A stretch of DNA of 64,000 nt from CAVUOA01 sp963742955 (GTDB taxonomy: Bacteria; Bacteroidota; Ignavibacteria; Tepidaquicellales; OLB5): positions 434,001 to 498,000 of the forward strand of contig CAVUOA010000008.1 of NCBI GenBank assembly GCA_963742955.1, read 5' to 3'. The position numbers and the translations under genes are program-made. Below, in pieces: positions 31,307 through 41,967 of the stretch. The notes under the pieces were generated by a model. The model made no database searches. It was not told the DNA's origin and worked only from the letters and a program-made list of their open reading frames with translations. How positions within the stretch are numbered: the stretch's first letter is position 1; the number at the start of each line of letters is the position of its first letter.

Positions 31307-32186
31307 AAAAATATTTGATAAGAGAGAAATGAGGGATGCTTATTTATTCAATATCCCTCTCATACTCCTTGCAGTTATTTTTATAATAATTCCCGTTATT
31401 GGAACACTCTACGCGAGTTTGTTCAGAGACGTTTCTTTTTTACCGCCTAAGTTTATCCGGGCTGAAAACTATTCACGTTTATTTGCTGACGCTCAGTTTT
31501 GGCGTTCATTTGTATTTACATTTTTATTTGTTCTGGTATCAGTATCAATTGAGCTCATTTTAGGAATGATATTTGCGCTTGTACTTAACGAAAATCTTCG
31601 CGGCAGAGGAATATACCGCACAGCGCTGCTGATTCCCTGGGCTATACCTATAGCAATTTCATCGCGCCTGTGGCAGCTGATTTATAATTACGATTACGGT
31701 GTGCTTAATTTCTTTATTATAAAACTCGGCATATCATCCTCGCCCGTCAACTGGCTTGGAACACCTGCCGGCGCGTTCATTGCAATATTAATTGCAGACG
31801 TGTGGAAAACCACACCGTTTCTTGCAATCATTCTTCTGGCGGGACTTTCCGCTATACCGAATGAGCTTTACCTGCAGGCAAAAATTGACGGCGCAAATTT
31901 TGCAAGAAGATTCTTCAGTATAACGCTTCCGATTTTAAGACCGGTCATTCTGGTAGCTGTGCTGTTCAGAACAATTGACGCGGTGAGGATTTTTGATATT
32001 GTTTACGTATTAACAGGCGGCGGACCCGGGGGGAGCACTACACCGCTTTCGCTTTATGCTTACAGGTATTACATAACGGGTGATTTCGGTTTTGGCTCTG
32101 CCTCATCGGTGTTTATTTTTATATCGATATCTATTCTTTCATTTTTCTACATTAAAGTCGGCAGGTTCAAAGAGGTGCTGAAATGA
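31293..32186 (+). CDS. ABC transporter permease, MalF/UgpA class
   Basis: 297 residues, six membrane segments. Seen: IPWAIPIAISSRLWQLIYN and the ATPase-coupling EAA loop (ELYLQAKIDGANFARRFFSITLPIL). Overlaps both neighbours, indicating coupled translation. Forms the channel with the following MalG-like subunit. Confidence 0.93.
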   Translation: MAKIRKIFDKREMRDAYLFNIPLILLAVIFIIIPVIGTLYASLFRDVSFLPPKFIRAENYSRLFADAQFWRSFVFTFLFVLVSVSIELILGMIFALVLNENLRGRGIYRTALLIPWAIPIAISSRLWQLIYNYDYGVLNFFIIKLGISSSPVNWLGTPAGAFIAILIADVWKTTPFLAIILLAGLSAIPNELYLQAKIDGANFARRFFSITLPILRPVILVAVLFRTIDAVRIFDIVYVLTGGGPGGSTTPLSLYAYRYYITGDFGFGSASSVFIFISISILSFFYIKVGRFKEVLK

Positions 32187-33014
32187 AAGAAGAAAAAATT
32201 CAATCAGTTTTGAAATATTCCGGCGCTGTATCTCTTCTTATGTTCAGCTTACTGCCGTGTCTATGGATGGCTTTGGTTTCATTCAGCAAGAATCCCGATT
32301 TTCTTTCCACAGGCAAGGGATTCGGATTTACGTTTGCCAATTATTCAGATATTCTCACAACGGGCTCATTTCATATTCTTGACTATCTAAGAAACAGCCT
32401 TGTGATTTCAGCAGTATCTGCAGCGCTCTCGGTTTTCTTTGCATGCCTTTCAGCTTACACAATAACAAGGCTTCGTTTTCCGGGAAGGATTTTAATTCCC
32501 GTTGTTCTGCTCGGTATATCGATGTTTCCGCAAATCAGTATTGTCGGTTACCTTTTCAGGTTTATGACAAACCTCGGATGGATTAATACATACAATGCGC
32601 TGATATTTCCGTACACAACACTCGGCATGCCGTTAGCATTGTGGATAATGCTCAGTTATTTCTCACAGATACCGTTTGACCTGGATAGGGCTGCGCTGGT
32701 TGACGGCGCATCAAGATTCCAGATTCTGCTCAGGATTATTTTCCCCGTTGCACTGCCCGGGATTTTTTCTGCGCTGCTGCTTTCATTCATTTTCTGTTTC
32801 AATGAATTTATGTTCTCGCTTATGCTTACAATAGATTACAATGCCCGGACAATCCCCGTCGGCATTGCATTATTCCAGGGTTTGCACGGAGAGATTCCAT
32901 GGGGTTATATTATGGCAAGCGCTGTGATTGCAGCAATTCCTGTAATTACTGCTTGCGCTGTTATTCCAGAAATACATTATTGAAGGACTCTCAAAAGGAG
33001 CTGTGAAGGGATGA
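32183..33014 (+). CDS. ABC transporter permease, MalG/UgpE class (frameshift near C-terminus)
   Basis: About 277 residues, six membrane segments, EAA loop DLDRAALVDGASRFQILLRI. An extra base near 32945-32948 cuts the frame: AAIPVI continues LLALLFQKYIIEGLSKGAVK, the conserved end of MalG-type subunits, with stop TGA 33012-33014. That stop overlaps the ATPase start as ATGA. Confidence 0.9.
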
Positions 33015-34071
33015 AAAAGGTAACTGTACAAAATATTAAAAAAGATTTTTTTACATTAAGAAGAGGCAAAATCCATGCGTTAAAGAATATTAATCTTGAA
33101 ATTGAAGCAGGTTCGTTCTTCGTCATACTCGGTCCCAGCGGATGCGGAAAATCAACATTAATGAACATCATTGCAGGAATCGAAAAACCAACAGGGGGTG
33201 AAATAACTATCGGTGATAAAACGGTAGTATCGGTCGAGAAAAAAATAAATCTGACGCCTAAGCAGCGCGATGCCGCAATGGTATTTCAGAGTTATGCCCT
33301 GTACCCTCATATGACAGTGTTTGAGAATATTTCTTTTCCATTAAAAATTGCAAAGCTTAACAAAGAAGAGATTAACAAAAAAGTAAATGAAGCGGCTGAA
33401 ACACTTGAAATTACCGCACTTCTTAAAGCAAAACCTTCCGAGCTTAGCGGCGGACAAAAGCAGCGTGTTGCACTCGGCAGGGCAATAGTCAGACAGCCGA
33501 ATGTTTTACTGCTTGATGAACCGCTTTCAAATCTCGATGCGCTGCTGAGAACAAGCATGCGCGCGCAGCTAAAAATGCTGCAGAAAAAAATTAATGTTAC
33601 AACTATATATGTTACTCATGACCAGATTGAAGCAATGACACTGGGAGATAAAATCGCGGTGCTGAATAAAGGTGAAGTAATGCAGACAGGCACACCTGAA
33701 GAAATCTATAATAACCCGCAGAATCTTTTCACGGCGAAATTTATGGGAACGCCGCCGATGAACATTATCGAAGCGGGTAAAGCGCCTGAATTAGCAGGCA
33801 ATCTGAATTTAAATAGCCTGAAAAATATTTAATCGGCATCAGACCTGAAAATATTTTTATATCAAATGACGGGTTAATTGAAGGAACTGTTAACCTTATA
33901 AGCAATACCGGCAGCGAAAAAATACTATATGTTCAGACAGGCGGAACCGAAGTTCTTGTAAAGCTTCAAAAAACAGATGAATTAAAAACAGGAATGAAAA
34001 TAAAACTTGGTTTTGAACCTGATTATTTGTTTTTGTTCAATAAATTAACCGGGGAAAAAATTACACTTTAA
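33011..34071 (+). CDS. ABC transporter ATPase, MalK/UgpC class (frameshifted)
   Basis: About 353 residues. Walker A GPSGCGKST (about residue 39), Q-loop MVFQSYALYPHM, signature ELSGGQKQRVALGRA, Walker B LLLDEPLSNLD, H-loop YVTHDQIEAMT, then a C-terminal OB/TOBE regulatory domain (LIGIRPENIF...GFEPDYLFLF). The shift at the A run 33821-33825 is of the opposite sign to all others outside the left island: a base appears missing. It powers the two permeases. Confidence 0.92.
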
Positions 34072-34116
34072 TAAAATTAAAACATAATATTCATATATTT
34101 ACAGAAAAAGTTAATT

Positions 34117-34566
34117 ATGATTTTTGATAAACTGGAAAACCTGCCGAAATATGAATTACTTGACGGGAAGTTCGTTAAAGCATTTGATTTCATTAAAGAA
34201 ACTGACCTTGAAAACACCGAAGCAGGAACATATAAAATAGATGGTGATGATGTTTACGCAATAATCAGCAATTACCAAACCAAAGATGCCTCATCAGCTC
34301 ATCCCGAAGCACACAGGAAATACGCCGATGTGCAGTATATGATAAACGGCTCAGAGCTGATTGGATATTCATTCCGCAGGAAACAAAAGCTGATAAAAGA
34401 ATATGATGAAGAAAAAGATTTTATGCTTTATGATAAAGTTGATACTTTCGTTAAGCTTGAAGAAGGAATGTTTGCAGTGTTTTATCCCGATGACCTGCAC
34501 ATGCCGGGCATAATGGAAGGTGAACCCAAAGCGGTTAAGAAGCTCGTTATAAAAGTTAAATTATAA
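34117..34566 (+). CDS. YhcH/YjgK/YiaL family protein
   Basis: 149 residues. Cupin-fold family first annotated as a beta-galactosidase/anomerase-like subunit. Seen: MIFDKLENLPKYELL at the start, AHPEAHRKYADVQYMINGSE, and FAVFYPDDLHMPGIMEGEP, carrying the conserved His and Asp/Glu of the metal site. Members are linked to sugar or sialic acid catabolism; the upstream sugar-type importer makes that plausible here. Confidence 0.88.
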   Translation: MIFDKLENLPKYELLDGKFVKAFDFIKETDLENTEAGTYKIDGDDVYAIISNYQTKDASSAHPEAHRKYADVQYMINGSELIGYSFRRKQKLIKEYDEEKDFMLYDKVDTFVKLEEGMFAVFYPDDLHMPGIMEGEPKAVKKLVIKVKL

Positions 34567-34571
34567 ATAGT

Positions 34572-34602
34572 TTTTCACAATCAACAAATTTATTTATATT
34601 TG
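34572..34602 (+). promoter_or_regulatory. Candidate promoter of the HD-domain gene
   Basis: TTT-N20-TATATTTG, an exact -7 element, 34 bp before the ATG at 34637. Confidence 0.5.
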
Positions 34603-34636
34603 AAGATATAATAAAAGAAATTTCAGATTAATCAAT

Positions 34637-35062
34637 ATGTTCGAAAAAGCGCTGGAGATTGCTTTAAAATATCACAAGGGACAAACCAAAAACGGAACAG
34701 GTGAAGAATTTATCCTTCATGTATTACGAGTAATGACAAAGATGGATACAAATGAAGAACGTATAGCAGCCCTTCTTCATGATGTAATTGAAAAAAGCAA
34801 TTGCACACTTGATGAATTAAAAAAGCTGGGGTTTTCAAATAAAACAATAAACACAATAGATGCTCTCAGCAAGCGCAAGGGCGAGGATTACGGTGATTAT
34901 ATTTCCAGAGTTAAAAAAGACCCGGCTGCCGTGAAAGTTAAAATAGCTGACCTTGTGGATAACATGGATATAAGAAATGTCAAAGATATAACATCGATTG
35001 ACATCGAGAAAATGAACAGAAGAAAAAAATATTATAGTGAATTGAAGAAGATGGAATGTTAA
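34637..35062 (+). CDS. Small stand-alone HD-domain hydrolase (SpoT/MESH1-like)
   Basis: 141 residues. Pattern of the RelA/SpoT hydrolase domain: ALEIALKYHKGQTKNGTGEEFILHV, then AALLHDVIEKS (the HD pair), and VKIADLVDNMDIRN with its conserved Asp. No synthetase domain is present. Could hydrolyse (p)ppGpp or a related nucleotide; this is inference from family resemblance. Confidence 0.8.
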   Translation: MFEKALEIALKYHKGQTKNGTGEEFILHVLRVMTKMDTNEERIAALLHDVIEKSNCTLDELKKLGFSNKTINTIDALSKRKGEDYGDYISRVKKDPAAVKVKIADLVDNMDIRNVKDITSIDIEKMNRRKKYYSELKKMEC

Positions 35063-35098
35063 TCACACTGCAGAAAGGTCGTCCACCTTGTCCCAATA

Positions 35099-36352
35099 TC
35101 ATTTAAACCTGCGGAGAATGTAAGGTCGTCCTAATGAAGCAATAATAATTGCTATCGAAAGCAAAACCAGAGAATAAGGTGAATTAAACAAAAGCCTCCA
35201 GCACAAAAACAGTCCTGCACCTCCCGCGCCCAAGGCGCCAAGAACAAATACCCACCGGTTCTTTCTCATTTTTTTGAACGCCAGCATATTAACTATTGAA
35301 AAAGTAAACAGAAACACCAGGCTTGCGGCTTCTACAAGGTTTTCAAGTGAGCCTATAGTTGATAAAATGACAGCGAACCCGCCAAGTACTAAAATTGCTC
35401 TGTCGGGAACGTCATTCTTATTCCTGTGGCTCAAAGTGTCAGGCAGTTCCCCGCTTTTTGCAACGTCTTTAGAAAGTCGTGCAGTTGCAAATAAAGTAGC
35501 ATTAATAGCCGAACCTGTGGAAAACAAAGCCGCTACTGTAGCCAGAATGAAACCAATCACCCCAAAGGCTGCTTTACCGGCTTCGGCAATTGCTACTTCT
35601 TTTTTTTCAATTATCATATTTGGTCCGATAAGCATTGCGGAACCAATTGTTACTAATATGTACACAATAATTACGCTGATAACGGCAGAAATCATTGCAC
35701 GCGGCATGGTTTTACCGGCATTTTTAATATCGTCATAATCATAAGATAAAAGCTGGAAGCCTTCATAAGCCATAAAAATAGATGCTGCACCTACAACTGC
35801 GCTTAAAATTCCTTTTGGATGACTTTCCTGGATAAGCTGTGGCTGCCATTTCCAGATTCCGAATGCAGCTAAAGCAACCAAAACGAGTAATTTGCCCCAT
35901 ACAGCAACAATTTCTACACCAGACGCTTCACCTACACCAAGTAAATTAATCCATACAAATCCGCATATAACAAAAACTGCGCAAACTCTCGGAAACCAGA
36001 ATCCAAGCCCGATTAAATTTCCAAGATAGTTTCCAAAAGTAAACGCATAAACTGAAATAGTCAGAGTATAGCCAAGGATAAGAATCCATGACAAGCCTGC
36101 CGCGATTCCATCACGGTTAATTTTTTTTAAAAATGAGAACGCACCGCCTGATTCTCCGTAGTTCTCAGCAAGTTTAGAATATGCTATAGAAGTAGCAAGA
36201 GCAATAAGTCCTCCAATAAGAAAGCTGAGCCACGCCCACTGACCTGCGATTAAAATCACAACTCCTAAAACGGAGAAAATTCCTCCGCCAACCATACCGC
36301 CCACAGCCATTGACCATGTGGCATTAAAGCCCATTTTCTCATGATTTTTCAT
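35099..36352 (-). CDS. APC superfamily amino-acid permease
   Basis: 417 residues, about twelve membrane segments. Seen: MAVGGMVGGGIFSVLGVVIL, the substrate-binding first helix of the family, YSKLAENYGESGGAFSFLKK, and FMAYEGFQLLSYDYDDIKNAGKTMPRA, which matches APC transporters. Substrate unknown. It is transcribed alone and divergently from the acyl-CoA synthetase. Confidence 0.88.
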   Translation of the reverse strand: MKNHEKMGFNATWSMAVGGMVGGGIFSVLGVVILIAGQWAWLSFLIGGLIALATSIAYSKLAENYGESGGAFSFLKKINRDGIAAGLSWILILGYTLTISVYAFTFGNYLGNLIGLGFWFPRVCAVFVICGFVWINLLGVGEASGVEIVAVWGKLLVLVALAAFGIWKWQPQLIQESHPKGILSAVVGAASIFMAYEGFQLLSYDYDDIKNAGKTMPRAMISAVISVIIVYILVTIGSAMLIGPNMIIEKKEVAIAEAGKAAFGVIGFILATVAALFSTGSAINATLFATARLSKDVAKSGELPDTLSHRNKNDVPDRAILVLGGFAVILSTIGSLENLVEAASLVFLFTFSIVNMLAFKKMRKNRWVFVLGALGAGGAGLFLCWRLLFNSPYSLVLLSIAIIIASLGRPYILRRFK

Positions 36353-36497
36353 CTGTAAGTATCCTATATACCGGAATTTACATTATTTAACTATAATGAT
36401 AATATAAACATATAGGCATAAATTCCAAATATGACCTGTATCATATTATAATAGCTCCGTTTTAGGTAATTTTACATTATCAGAAACGGAGAATTCT

Positions 36498-39186
36498 ATG
36501 GGCATCCACAGGTTAGACAGCATTTTCAATCCAAATCGAATCGCGCTCATCGGCGCAAGCATAAATCCCGAAAGCGTAAGCGGAAAAGTTTTAAACAATC
36601 TTGTAGGCGGAGGTTTCCGCGGAGTTGTTTATCCCGTCAATCCCGCAGTTGAAGCGGTAATGGGAATCAACTGCTATCCCGAAATAAAAAGCCTCCCCCG
36701 TACACCGGACCTTGCCGTAGTTTGCACACAGCCGAATCTTGTACCGGATGTAATACATGACTGCGGAGAAGCCGGAATTCATGGCGTAATAATTATGAGC
36801 GCAGGTTTCAGAGAAGAAGGAGCAAAAGGCAAAGAGCTTGAAGACCGCGTACTTGCGGAAGCAAAGAAGTATGAAGGAATGAGAATTATCGGTCCTAACT
36901 GTTTGGGTATAATTGTTCCGCAGAATAATCTCAACGTTAGCTTTGCAAAAGGCATGCCGAAGAAAGGTAACATCGCATTCATTTCACAATCAGGCGCACT
37001 CTGCACATCGGTGCTTGACTGGGCAATAAAAGAAAACGTAGGGTTCTCGCATTTTGTATCAATCGGCAACACGCTTGAAGTTGATTTCGGCGATTTGATT
37101 GATTACTTCGGCGAAGACGAATCAACTAAATCAATTCTTCTTTACATAGAATCAATTTCCAATGCGCGCAAGTTTATGACAGCAGCGCGTTCATTTGCTC
37201 ATACAAAACCTATTGTTGCATATAAAGCAGGCAGGTTCCCTGAATCAGCTAAAGCGGCAGCATCGCATACGGGAGCAATGGCGGCGGAAGATGATGTTTA
37301 CGATGCAGCGTTCGAACGCGCAGGAATAACACGTGTGTATGACATTGGTGATATATTTGATTTTGCAGAATTAATCGGACGGAATAAAATTCCGCAGGGC
37401 TCAAGGCTTTGCATCGTTACCAATGCAGGCGGACCCGGTGTAATGGCAACCGACGCATTGATTGAAAGCAAAGGAACATTTGGCAAAGCTATCCGATGAA
37501 ACAATTGCAAAGCTGAACGAATCGCTTCCGCAAAGCTGGTCGCACGGCAATCCCGTTGATGTTCTCGGTGATGCGCGTTCAAAACGCATGGCAAAAGCAG
37601 TTCAGATTGTTATGGAAGATAAAGGCTCAGATGCAGTGCTGGTAATACTCACTCCGCAGGCAATGACAAACGCAGAAGCGCATGCAAAAGCAATCAGCCA
37701 GCTGGCGGAATCCACGCGAAAACCGATAATCGCAGCGTGGATGGGCGGAGACAGTATGTCGAAAGGGATTGATATACTGAACAATGCAGGCGTACCGACT
37801 TACTCAACACCCGAACAGGCTGTAAGAGCGTTTATGACACTGGTTTCATATGCAAAGAATATTAAAAGCCTGTATGAAACACCAAGAGATATACCGGTGG
37901 AGTTTTCACTGGATATGGGTAAAATCAGAAAAGAATTTATTCATAAGCTTGAAGAAAACGGACCGGTTCTTTCTGAGGAAAATTCAAAATCACTTCTTGA
38001 TGCTTATGGCATTCCTGTTTCCAAACCATTACCTGCTTACAGCGCTGAGGAAGCAATCAATGCTTCGCACAAAACGGGTTATCCCGTAGTGTTGAAAATA
38101 CTTTCACCGGATATAACACATAAAACCGATGTAGGCGGAGTTGTATTAAATATTCAAAATGATGAAGGTGTCCGTTTGGCGTTTTCAAGCATTGTGGAAG
38201 GCGCAAAGAAGATTCAGCCGGAAGCAAATATATTAGGCGTAACGGTTCAGCCGATGATAAACACACGCGATGGAGTTGAGCTGCTGCTGGGAGTAAAAAA
38301 AGATAATGTTTTCGGAACAATAATTATGGCAGGAATGGGAGGTGTAACGGCAGAGCTGTTTAAAGATAAAGCTCTCGGCTTGCCTCCGCTTAATGAAAAA
38401 CTTGCAATGCAGATGCTTGAATCGCTTAAAATATTTCCGCTGCTAAACGGATACAGAGGCAGACCTCCTGTAAACGTGGATAAACTTATTGAGGTATTGA
38501 TACGGCTTTCATACCTTGCAGCAGATTATCCTGAAATCAGCGAGCTTGATATTAATCCGCTGCTTGTTACTCCGGGTGCTGTTATTGCGCTCGATGCAAG
38601 AATTGTTATCGATAAGAGCATGCTTGGAAAGGTAGTCAAACCTTATTCACATCTTGCACTAAGACCTTACCCGGAGGAATTTGTCCGTGATATAATTTTG
38701 CCTGACGGGACGCCTGTTGTTTTCAGACCGATTAAACCCGAGGATGAACCAATGTGGATGGAACTTCTGGGGGGATGTTCAAAAGATACGATTTATTCGC
38801 GCTTCAGGTATTTCTTCCGCTGGGATTCACATGAAACTGCTACTCACTACTGCTATATAGATTATGACCGTGAAATTGCTATTGTTGCAGAAGTAGAATC
38901 AGGCAATGAGAGAAAACTTGCAGGTGTAGGGAGACTGATTTCAGACCCTGACCACGAATCGGTTGAGTTCGCAATACTGGTTGCAGATAAATGGCAGAAC
39001 AAAGACCTTGGAGGAATGCTGACCGATTACTGTATGGAGATTGCAAAAACCTGGGGGCTGAAAAAGATTATTGCCCAAACCACAAGCGATAACCAGCGCA
39101 TGATAAACGTTCTGCAAAAACGGGGGTTTGAAATTAAGCCTGATATAGCAAGCTCACTAGTAGATGCTTGTAAGATAATAGGGTAA
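36498..39186 (+). CDS. ADP-forming acyl-CoA synthetase with C-terminal GNAT domain (frameshifted)
   Basis: About 896 residues. Domains in order: CoA-binding (RIALIGASINPESVSGKVL), succinyl-CoA-ligase-like with the phosphorylated His in AASHTGAMAAED (about residue 255), ATP-grasp (GYPVVLKILSPDITHKTDVGG), and a GNAT acetyltransferase domain (VFRPIKPEDEPMW ... NQRMINVLQKRGFEI). One extra base in GG at 37473-37474 splits it: IESK continues EHLAKLSDETIAKLN. The core makes ATP from acyl-CoA. The GNAT fusion is the layout of protein-lysine acetyltransferases of the Pat type, so the activity could be catabolic, regulatory or both. Confidence 0.9.
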
Positions 39187-39245
39187 TTTTTCTGTAATTC
39201 AAAGCTGAACTATTTTATTTATCCTCCGGTGATTATCTTTGTAAC

Positions 39246-39749
39246 ATGTCAAAAACCTTATACCTTGTCCGCCACGCCAAATCAAGCTGGAAGCATACCT
39301 CACTTGGTGATACTGAACGCCCGTTAAACAAGCGCGGCAAGCATGATGCGCCGATGATGGGTAAGATACTCAAAGAGAGAGGTGAAATTCCCGAACTGCT
39401 CATTTCAAGTCCCGCCAAAAGAGCCGCGAGTACGGCAAAGTTCATCGCAAAGGAGATAAACTATCCCGAAAAGAAAATTATATTAAATAACGAACTTTAC
39501 TTTGCCGATATAAACAACTACCTCAATTTAATTGAAAAATTTGATGACGGGATAGAAAGAATTATGCTCTTCACACACAACCCCGGTATAACTTATTTTG
39601 TAAATTATTTATCGGGCTCCAACATAGAAAATATACCCACTGCAGGAATAGCAAGGATTGACTTAAGCATAAATTCATGGAAAGAAATAAAGACTTCTCA
39701 GGGGAAGCTGAATTTCTTCATCTACCCTAAGTTGATGATGCAGCAATAG
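39246..39749 (+). CDS. SixA-like histidine phosphatase
   Basis: 167 residues. RHG catalytic motif LYLVRHAKSSW at residues 4-14, LLISSPAKRAASTAKF, and the second His in LFTHNPGITYFVNYL. Phosphohistidine phosphatases of this branch act on phosphorelay proteins or small phosphoesters; the target is unknown. Confidence 0.88.
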   Translation: MSKTLYLVRHAKSSWKHTSLGDTERPLNKRGKHDAPMMGKILKERGEIPELLISSPAKRAASTAKFIAKEINYPEKKIILNNELYFADINNYLNLIEKFDDGIERIMLFTHNPGITYFVNYLSGSNIENIPTAGIARIDLSINSWKEIKTSQGKLNFFIYPKLMMQQ

Positions 39750-39756
39750 CAGATGA

Positions 39757-40233
39757 TTAATACATTCTTTTTGTAGTATCGGTAAAGCTGAGAATATTAT
39801 AATTCTTACCTGAGAAATTTGGAAAAGTAATTACTTCATAATCCCTGCAATTGATATTTGTATCGCAGCCAAGAATTCCGAGCACAGGAGGTTTAACGTA
39901 TGGTTCAGGCGGTGATTTAATCCACGTAACACCAAAAAAATAGTTGCCGCTTTGAACATTACCTACCCGGTAATAAACAAGAGAAGTCTTTCCGTGTTCA
40001 ATCTTAAGCGAATCGCTTCTTAAAGGCATTGTATCGTACGGATTGGATTTATTTCTATACATCGAGATTGCATAATACCCTCCCTTAAGAAGATTAGTAT
40101 CTTTAAATATTACGTATCCGCTGATATAATCTCCCGAAGGCTGGAAAGCCATATCACCGCAGCTCTGAAGCGAGTATATTATTAACGGCAGCACCAATAA
40201 AAATAATATTGAACGGAGTAATTTGGTTTTCAT
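39757..40233 (-). CDS. Lipoprotein of unknown function
   Basis: 158 residues with a lipoprotein signal (LIIYSLQSC). The mature part has an Ig-like or carboxypeptidase-regulatory-like beta pattern (GDYISGYVIFKDTNLLKGGYY) and a CxxxxxCRDYEV pair near the end. No family recognised. Converges on the SixA-like gene with a 7-bp gap. Confidence 0.65.
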   Translation of the reverse strand: MKTKLLRSILFLLVLPLIIYSLQSCGDMAFQPSGDYISGYVIFKDTNLLKGGYYAISMYRNKSNPYDTMPLRSDSLKIEHGKTSLVYYRVGNVQSGNYFFGVTWIKSPPEPYVKPPVLGILGCDTNINCRDYEVITFPNFSGKNYNILSFTDTTKRMY

Positions 40234-40453
40234 TTTATTATTCCCTCACATACCAAATATAATATCGAGTTAGCGAATTTAGATTAACGAAACCGGTGAT
40301 ATTCATTTAACCCAAATACTAAATATCAATAGTTTAGGAAATCGAACTTGCCATTTCATTCTTAATAAAGCTTGAAATGGATTACAAAATGCTGAATTCA
40401 GAATTATGGAATGGAACTTACTTTGACCCCGGCAGTATAATTATCAACAAGCA

Positions 40454-40470
40454 CGAAGGTTAAACCTTCG
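40454..40470 (+). promoter_or_regulatory. Leader hairpin upstream of tonB-like gene
   Basis: Perfect stem CGAAGGTT-A-AACCTTCG, directly followed by the GGAGG ribosome binding site (about 40478) of the TonB gene. It could limit access to the RBS or protect the 5' end. Confidence 0.4.
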
Positions 40471-40488
40471 GAGAAATGGAGGCGGAAA

Positions 40489-41289
40489 ATGAAAACCAAC
40501 AAAGAAATACAGAATACTTTAGTCTACGGCGCTAAGGAACTGAAGACTGACTATCAAAAAAACTTCAGAAGAGGATTGGAGTTTGCCGTTATTCTTCATG
40601 TGGTTGTTATATCAGTCTATCTGCTGATAAGCTATGTGAACAATCTGGATGCCAATGATAAAAAGATACCAACATTCGATATTACTTTTGTTGATGTTCC
40701 GCTTGATGCGCCTCCGCCTGCTGATGATATAAAAGATATTCCAAAGAACGATGATATTGTGAAACCGGAAAAAGACCTTGCTGCATTAAAACCGGTTCCG
40801 GTTTCAAAAGAAAATGCAGAGCAGATGACAATAAAAACACAGGATGAATTGAACAATATTAATTCAAACGTTTCGCATGATGGAGATTCGGTGCACTTTG
40901 TTTCGGGTGATAACGGAAACGTTGTAATTAAAGATAATATCATCAAAGATAAAATAGACAACATCAAGAAGCCTCCGGCGGATGATATTGTTTACAAGCC
41001 TTTTGAGGTTGAACAGCCGCCTGTGTGCGTGAACTTTGAAATGGTAAAACACATGATTGTATATCCTCCGGTAGCTGTCGAAGCAAATATCGAAGGCAAA
41101 GTAACGGTTAAAGTTCTTGTAGGAACCGACGGCAAAGTTATCCAGGTTGGAAGCATAACAGGACCCGAAGTGTTTTACGACGAAGTTAAAACAAAAGCAA
41201 AGAACCTTGAATTCACAATCGGTTTGCAGAACGGAAAACCCGTTAAAGTCTGGATGACAGTACCGTTCAGCTTTACACTTAAGAATTAA
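40489..41289 (+). CDS. TonB family energy transducer
   Basis: 266 residues. Short cytoplasmic N-terminus, one membrane helix (about residues 30-47, LEFAVILHVVVISVYLLISY), a long Asp/Lys/Pro-rich periplasmic linker and a C-terminal TonB domain (about 180-266: MIVYPPVAVEANIEGKVTVK ... GKPVKVWMTVPFSF). It would couple the proton motive force to outer-membrane receptors. ExbB/ExbD are not in the window. Ribosome binding site GGAGG. Confidence 0.92.
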   Translation: MKTNKEIQNTLVYGAKELKTDYQKNFRRGLEFAVILHVVVISVYLLISYVNNLDANDKKIPTFDITFVDVPLDAPPPADDIKDIPKNDDIVKPEKDLAALKPVPVSKENAEQMTIKTQDELNNINSNVSHDGDSVHFVSGDNGNVVIKDNIIKDKIDNIKKPPADDIVYKPFEVEQPPVCVNFEMVKHMIVYPPVAVEANIEGKVTVKVLVGTDGKVIQVGSITGPEVFYDEVKTKAKNLEFTIGLQNGKPVKVWMTVPFSFTLKN

Positions 41290-41321
41290 GTTTCACTCTA
41301 TATCTCCCTTACACACTATAG

Positions 41322-41352
41322 ATGCCGTCTGAAAAGGCGGCATTTATATTTT
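41322..41352 (+). terminator. Terminator after tonB-like gene
   Basis: Stem ATGCCGTC/GGCGGCAT (one G-T pair) with loop TGAAAA and a T-rich tail, 32 bp past the stop. Confidence 0.75.
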
Positions 41353-41480
41353 AAAGAAGATTAGCAGCACGAGAAAAACAATAGCTGCGTAGACAACAAG
41401 AATTCCGAAACTGAAGCCAAGCGCTCCCATTGTTGTATTCTTTTGTGCTGTATATTTTTTGTATTATTTTTTTCTTCCAT
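41344..41480 (-). CDS. Possible small single-helix membrane protein (frame disturbed)
   Basis: An ATG at 41480 starts MEEKNNTK, and in another frame a hydrophobic helix follows (GILVVYAAIVFLVLLIFF, ending at 41344). Joining them needs a shift in the A/T-rich stretch between. A shorter version of 28 residues could start at 41430. No family; reported because the hydrophobic stretch is clearly protein-like. Confidence 0.3.
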
Positions 41481-41508
41481 TCAATTTAAAATTAGTTTAA
41501 CAAAAATT

Positions 41509-41958
41509 TCAGGCGTTAAGCTCACCGTATTCGCCTGAATCAGCGCTTAACTTATTAAATAAATCTTTAAATATATCATTCATATCCGGCAGCATTTCAG
41601 CGTACACGGTGTCTTTAACAAGGTTCAATAAAGCCAGCGATTTTCTGTACCTGTTCATGGCATCAGGTGTTTTCCTCAGCTCAAAGAGCGCATCGCCTTC
41701 TTCTTTTAACAGGACACCTACTACAAAACATCTTTCAAGATTAAGGTTCCCGCCGGGGCTGAAATATGCTATCAGGCTGGAGCTGTCGAATTCATCAATC
41801 ATCTTAGAAGAAAGCCCCGAATATTTTTCAAGAGTCATATCTATAACCTCAAACACTTCTTCGAAGCTGCCTTTCTGCCTCAGGCCGAAAATTTCCAGCA
41901 GAACTTTTACCATCTGCTCAATCATTCTCATTATGTAATCTTTTTCATACATAAGCAA
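41509..41958 (-). CDS. DUF6483-like helical protein
   Basis: 149 residues, all helical. The start (DYIMRMIEQMVKVLLEIFGLRQKGSFEEVFEVID) matches the pattern of DUF6483 proteins, which are soluble TPR-like proteins with unknown role. It sits 10 bp downstream of the ArsC-like gene on the same strand, so it is probably in the same operon. Confidence 0.7.
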   Translation of the reverse strand: MLMYEKDYIMRMIEQMVKVLLEIFGLRQKGSFEEVFEVIDMTLEKYSGLSSKMIDEFDSSSLIAYFSPGGNLNLERCFVVGVLLKEEGDALFELRKTPDAMNRYRKSLALLNLVKDTVYAEMLPDMNDIFKDLFNKLSADSGEYGELNA

Positions 41959-41967
41959 AAGTCTTTT

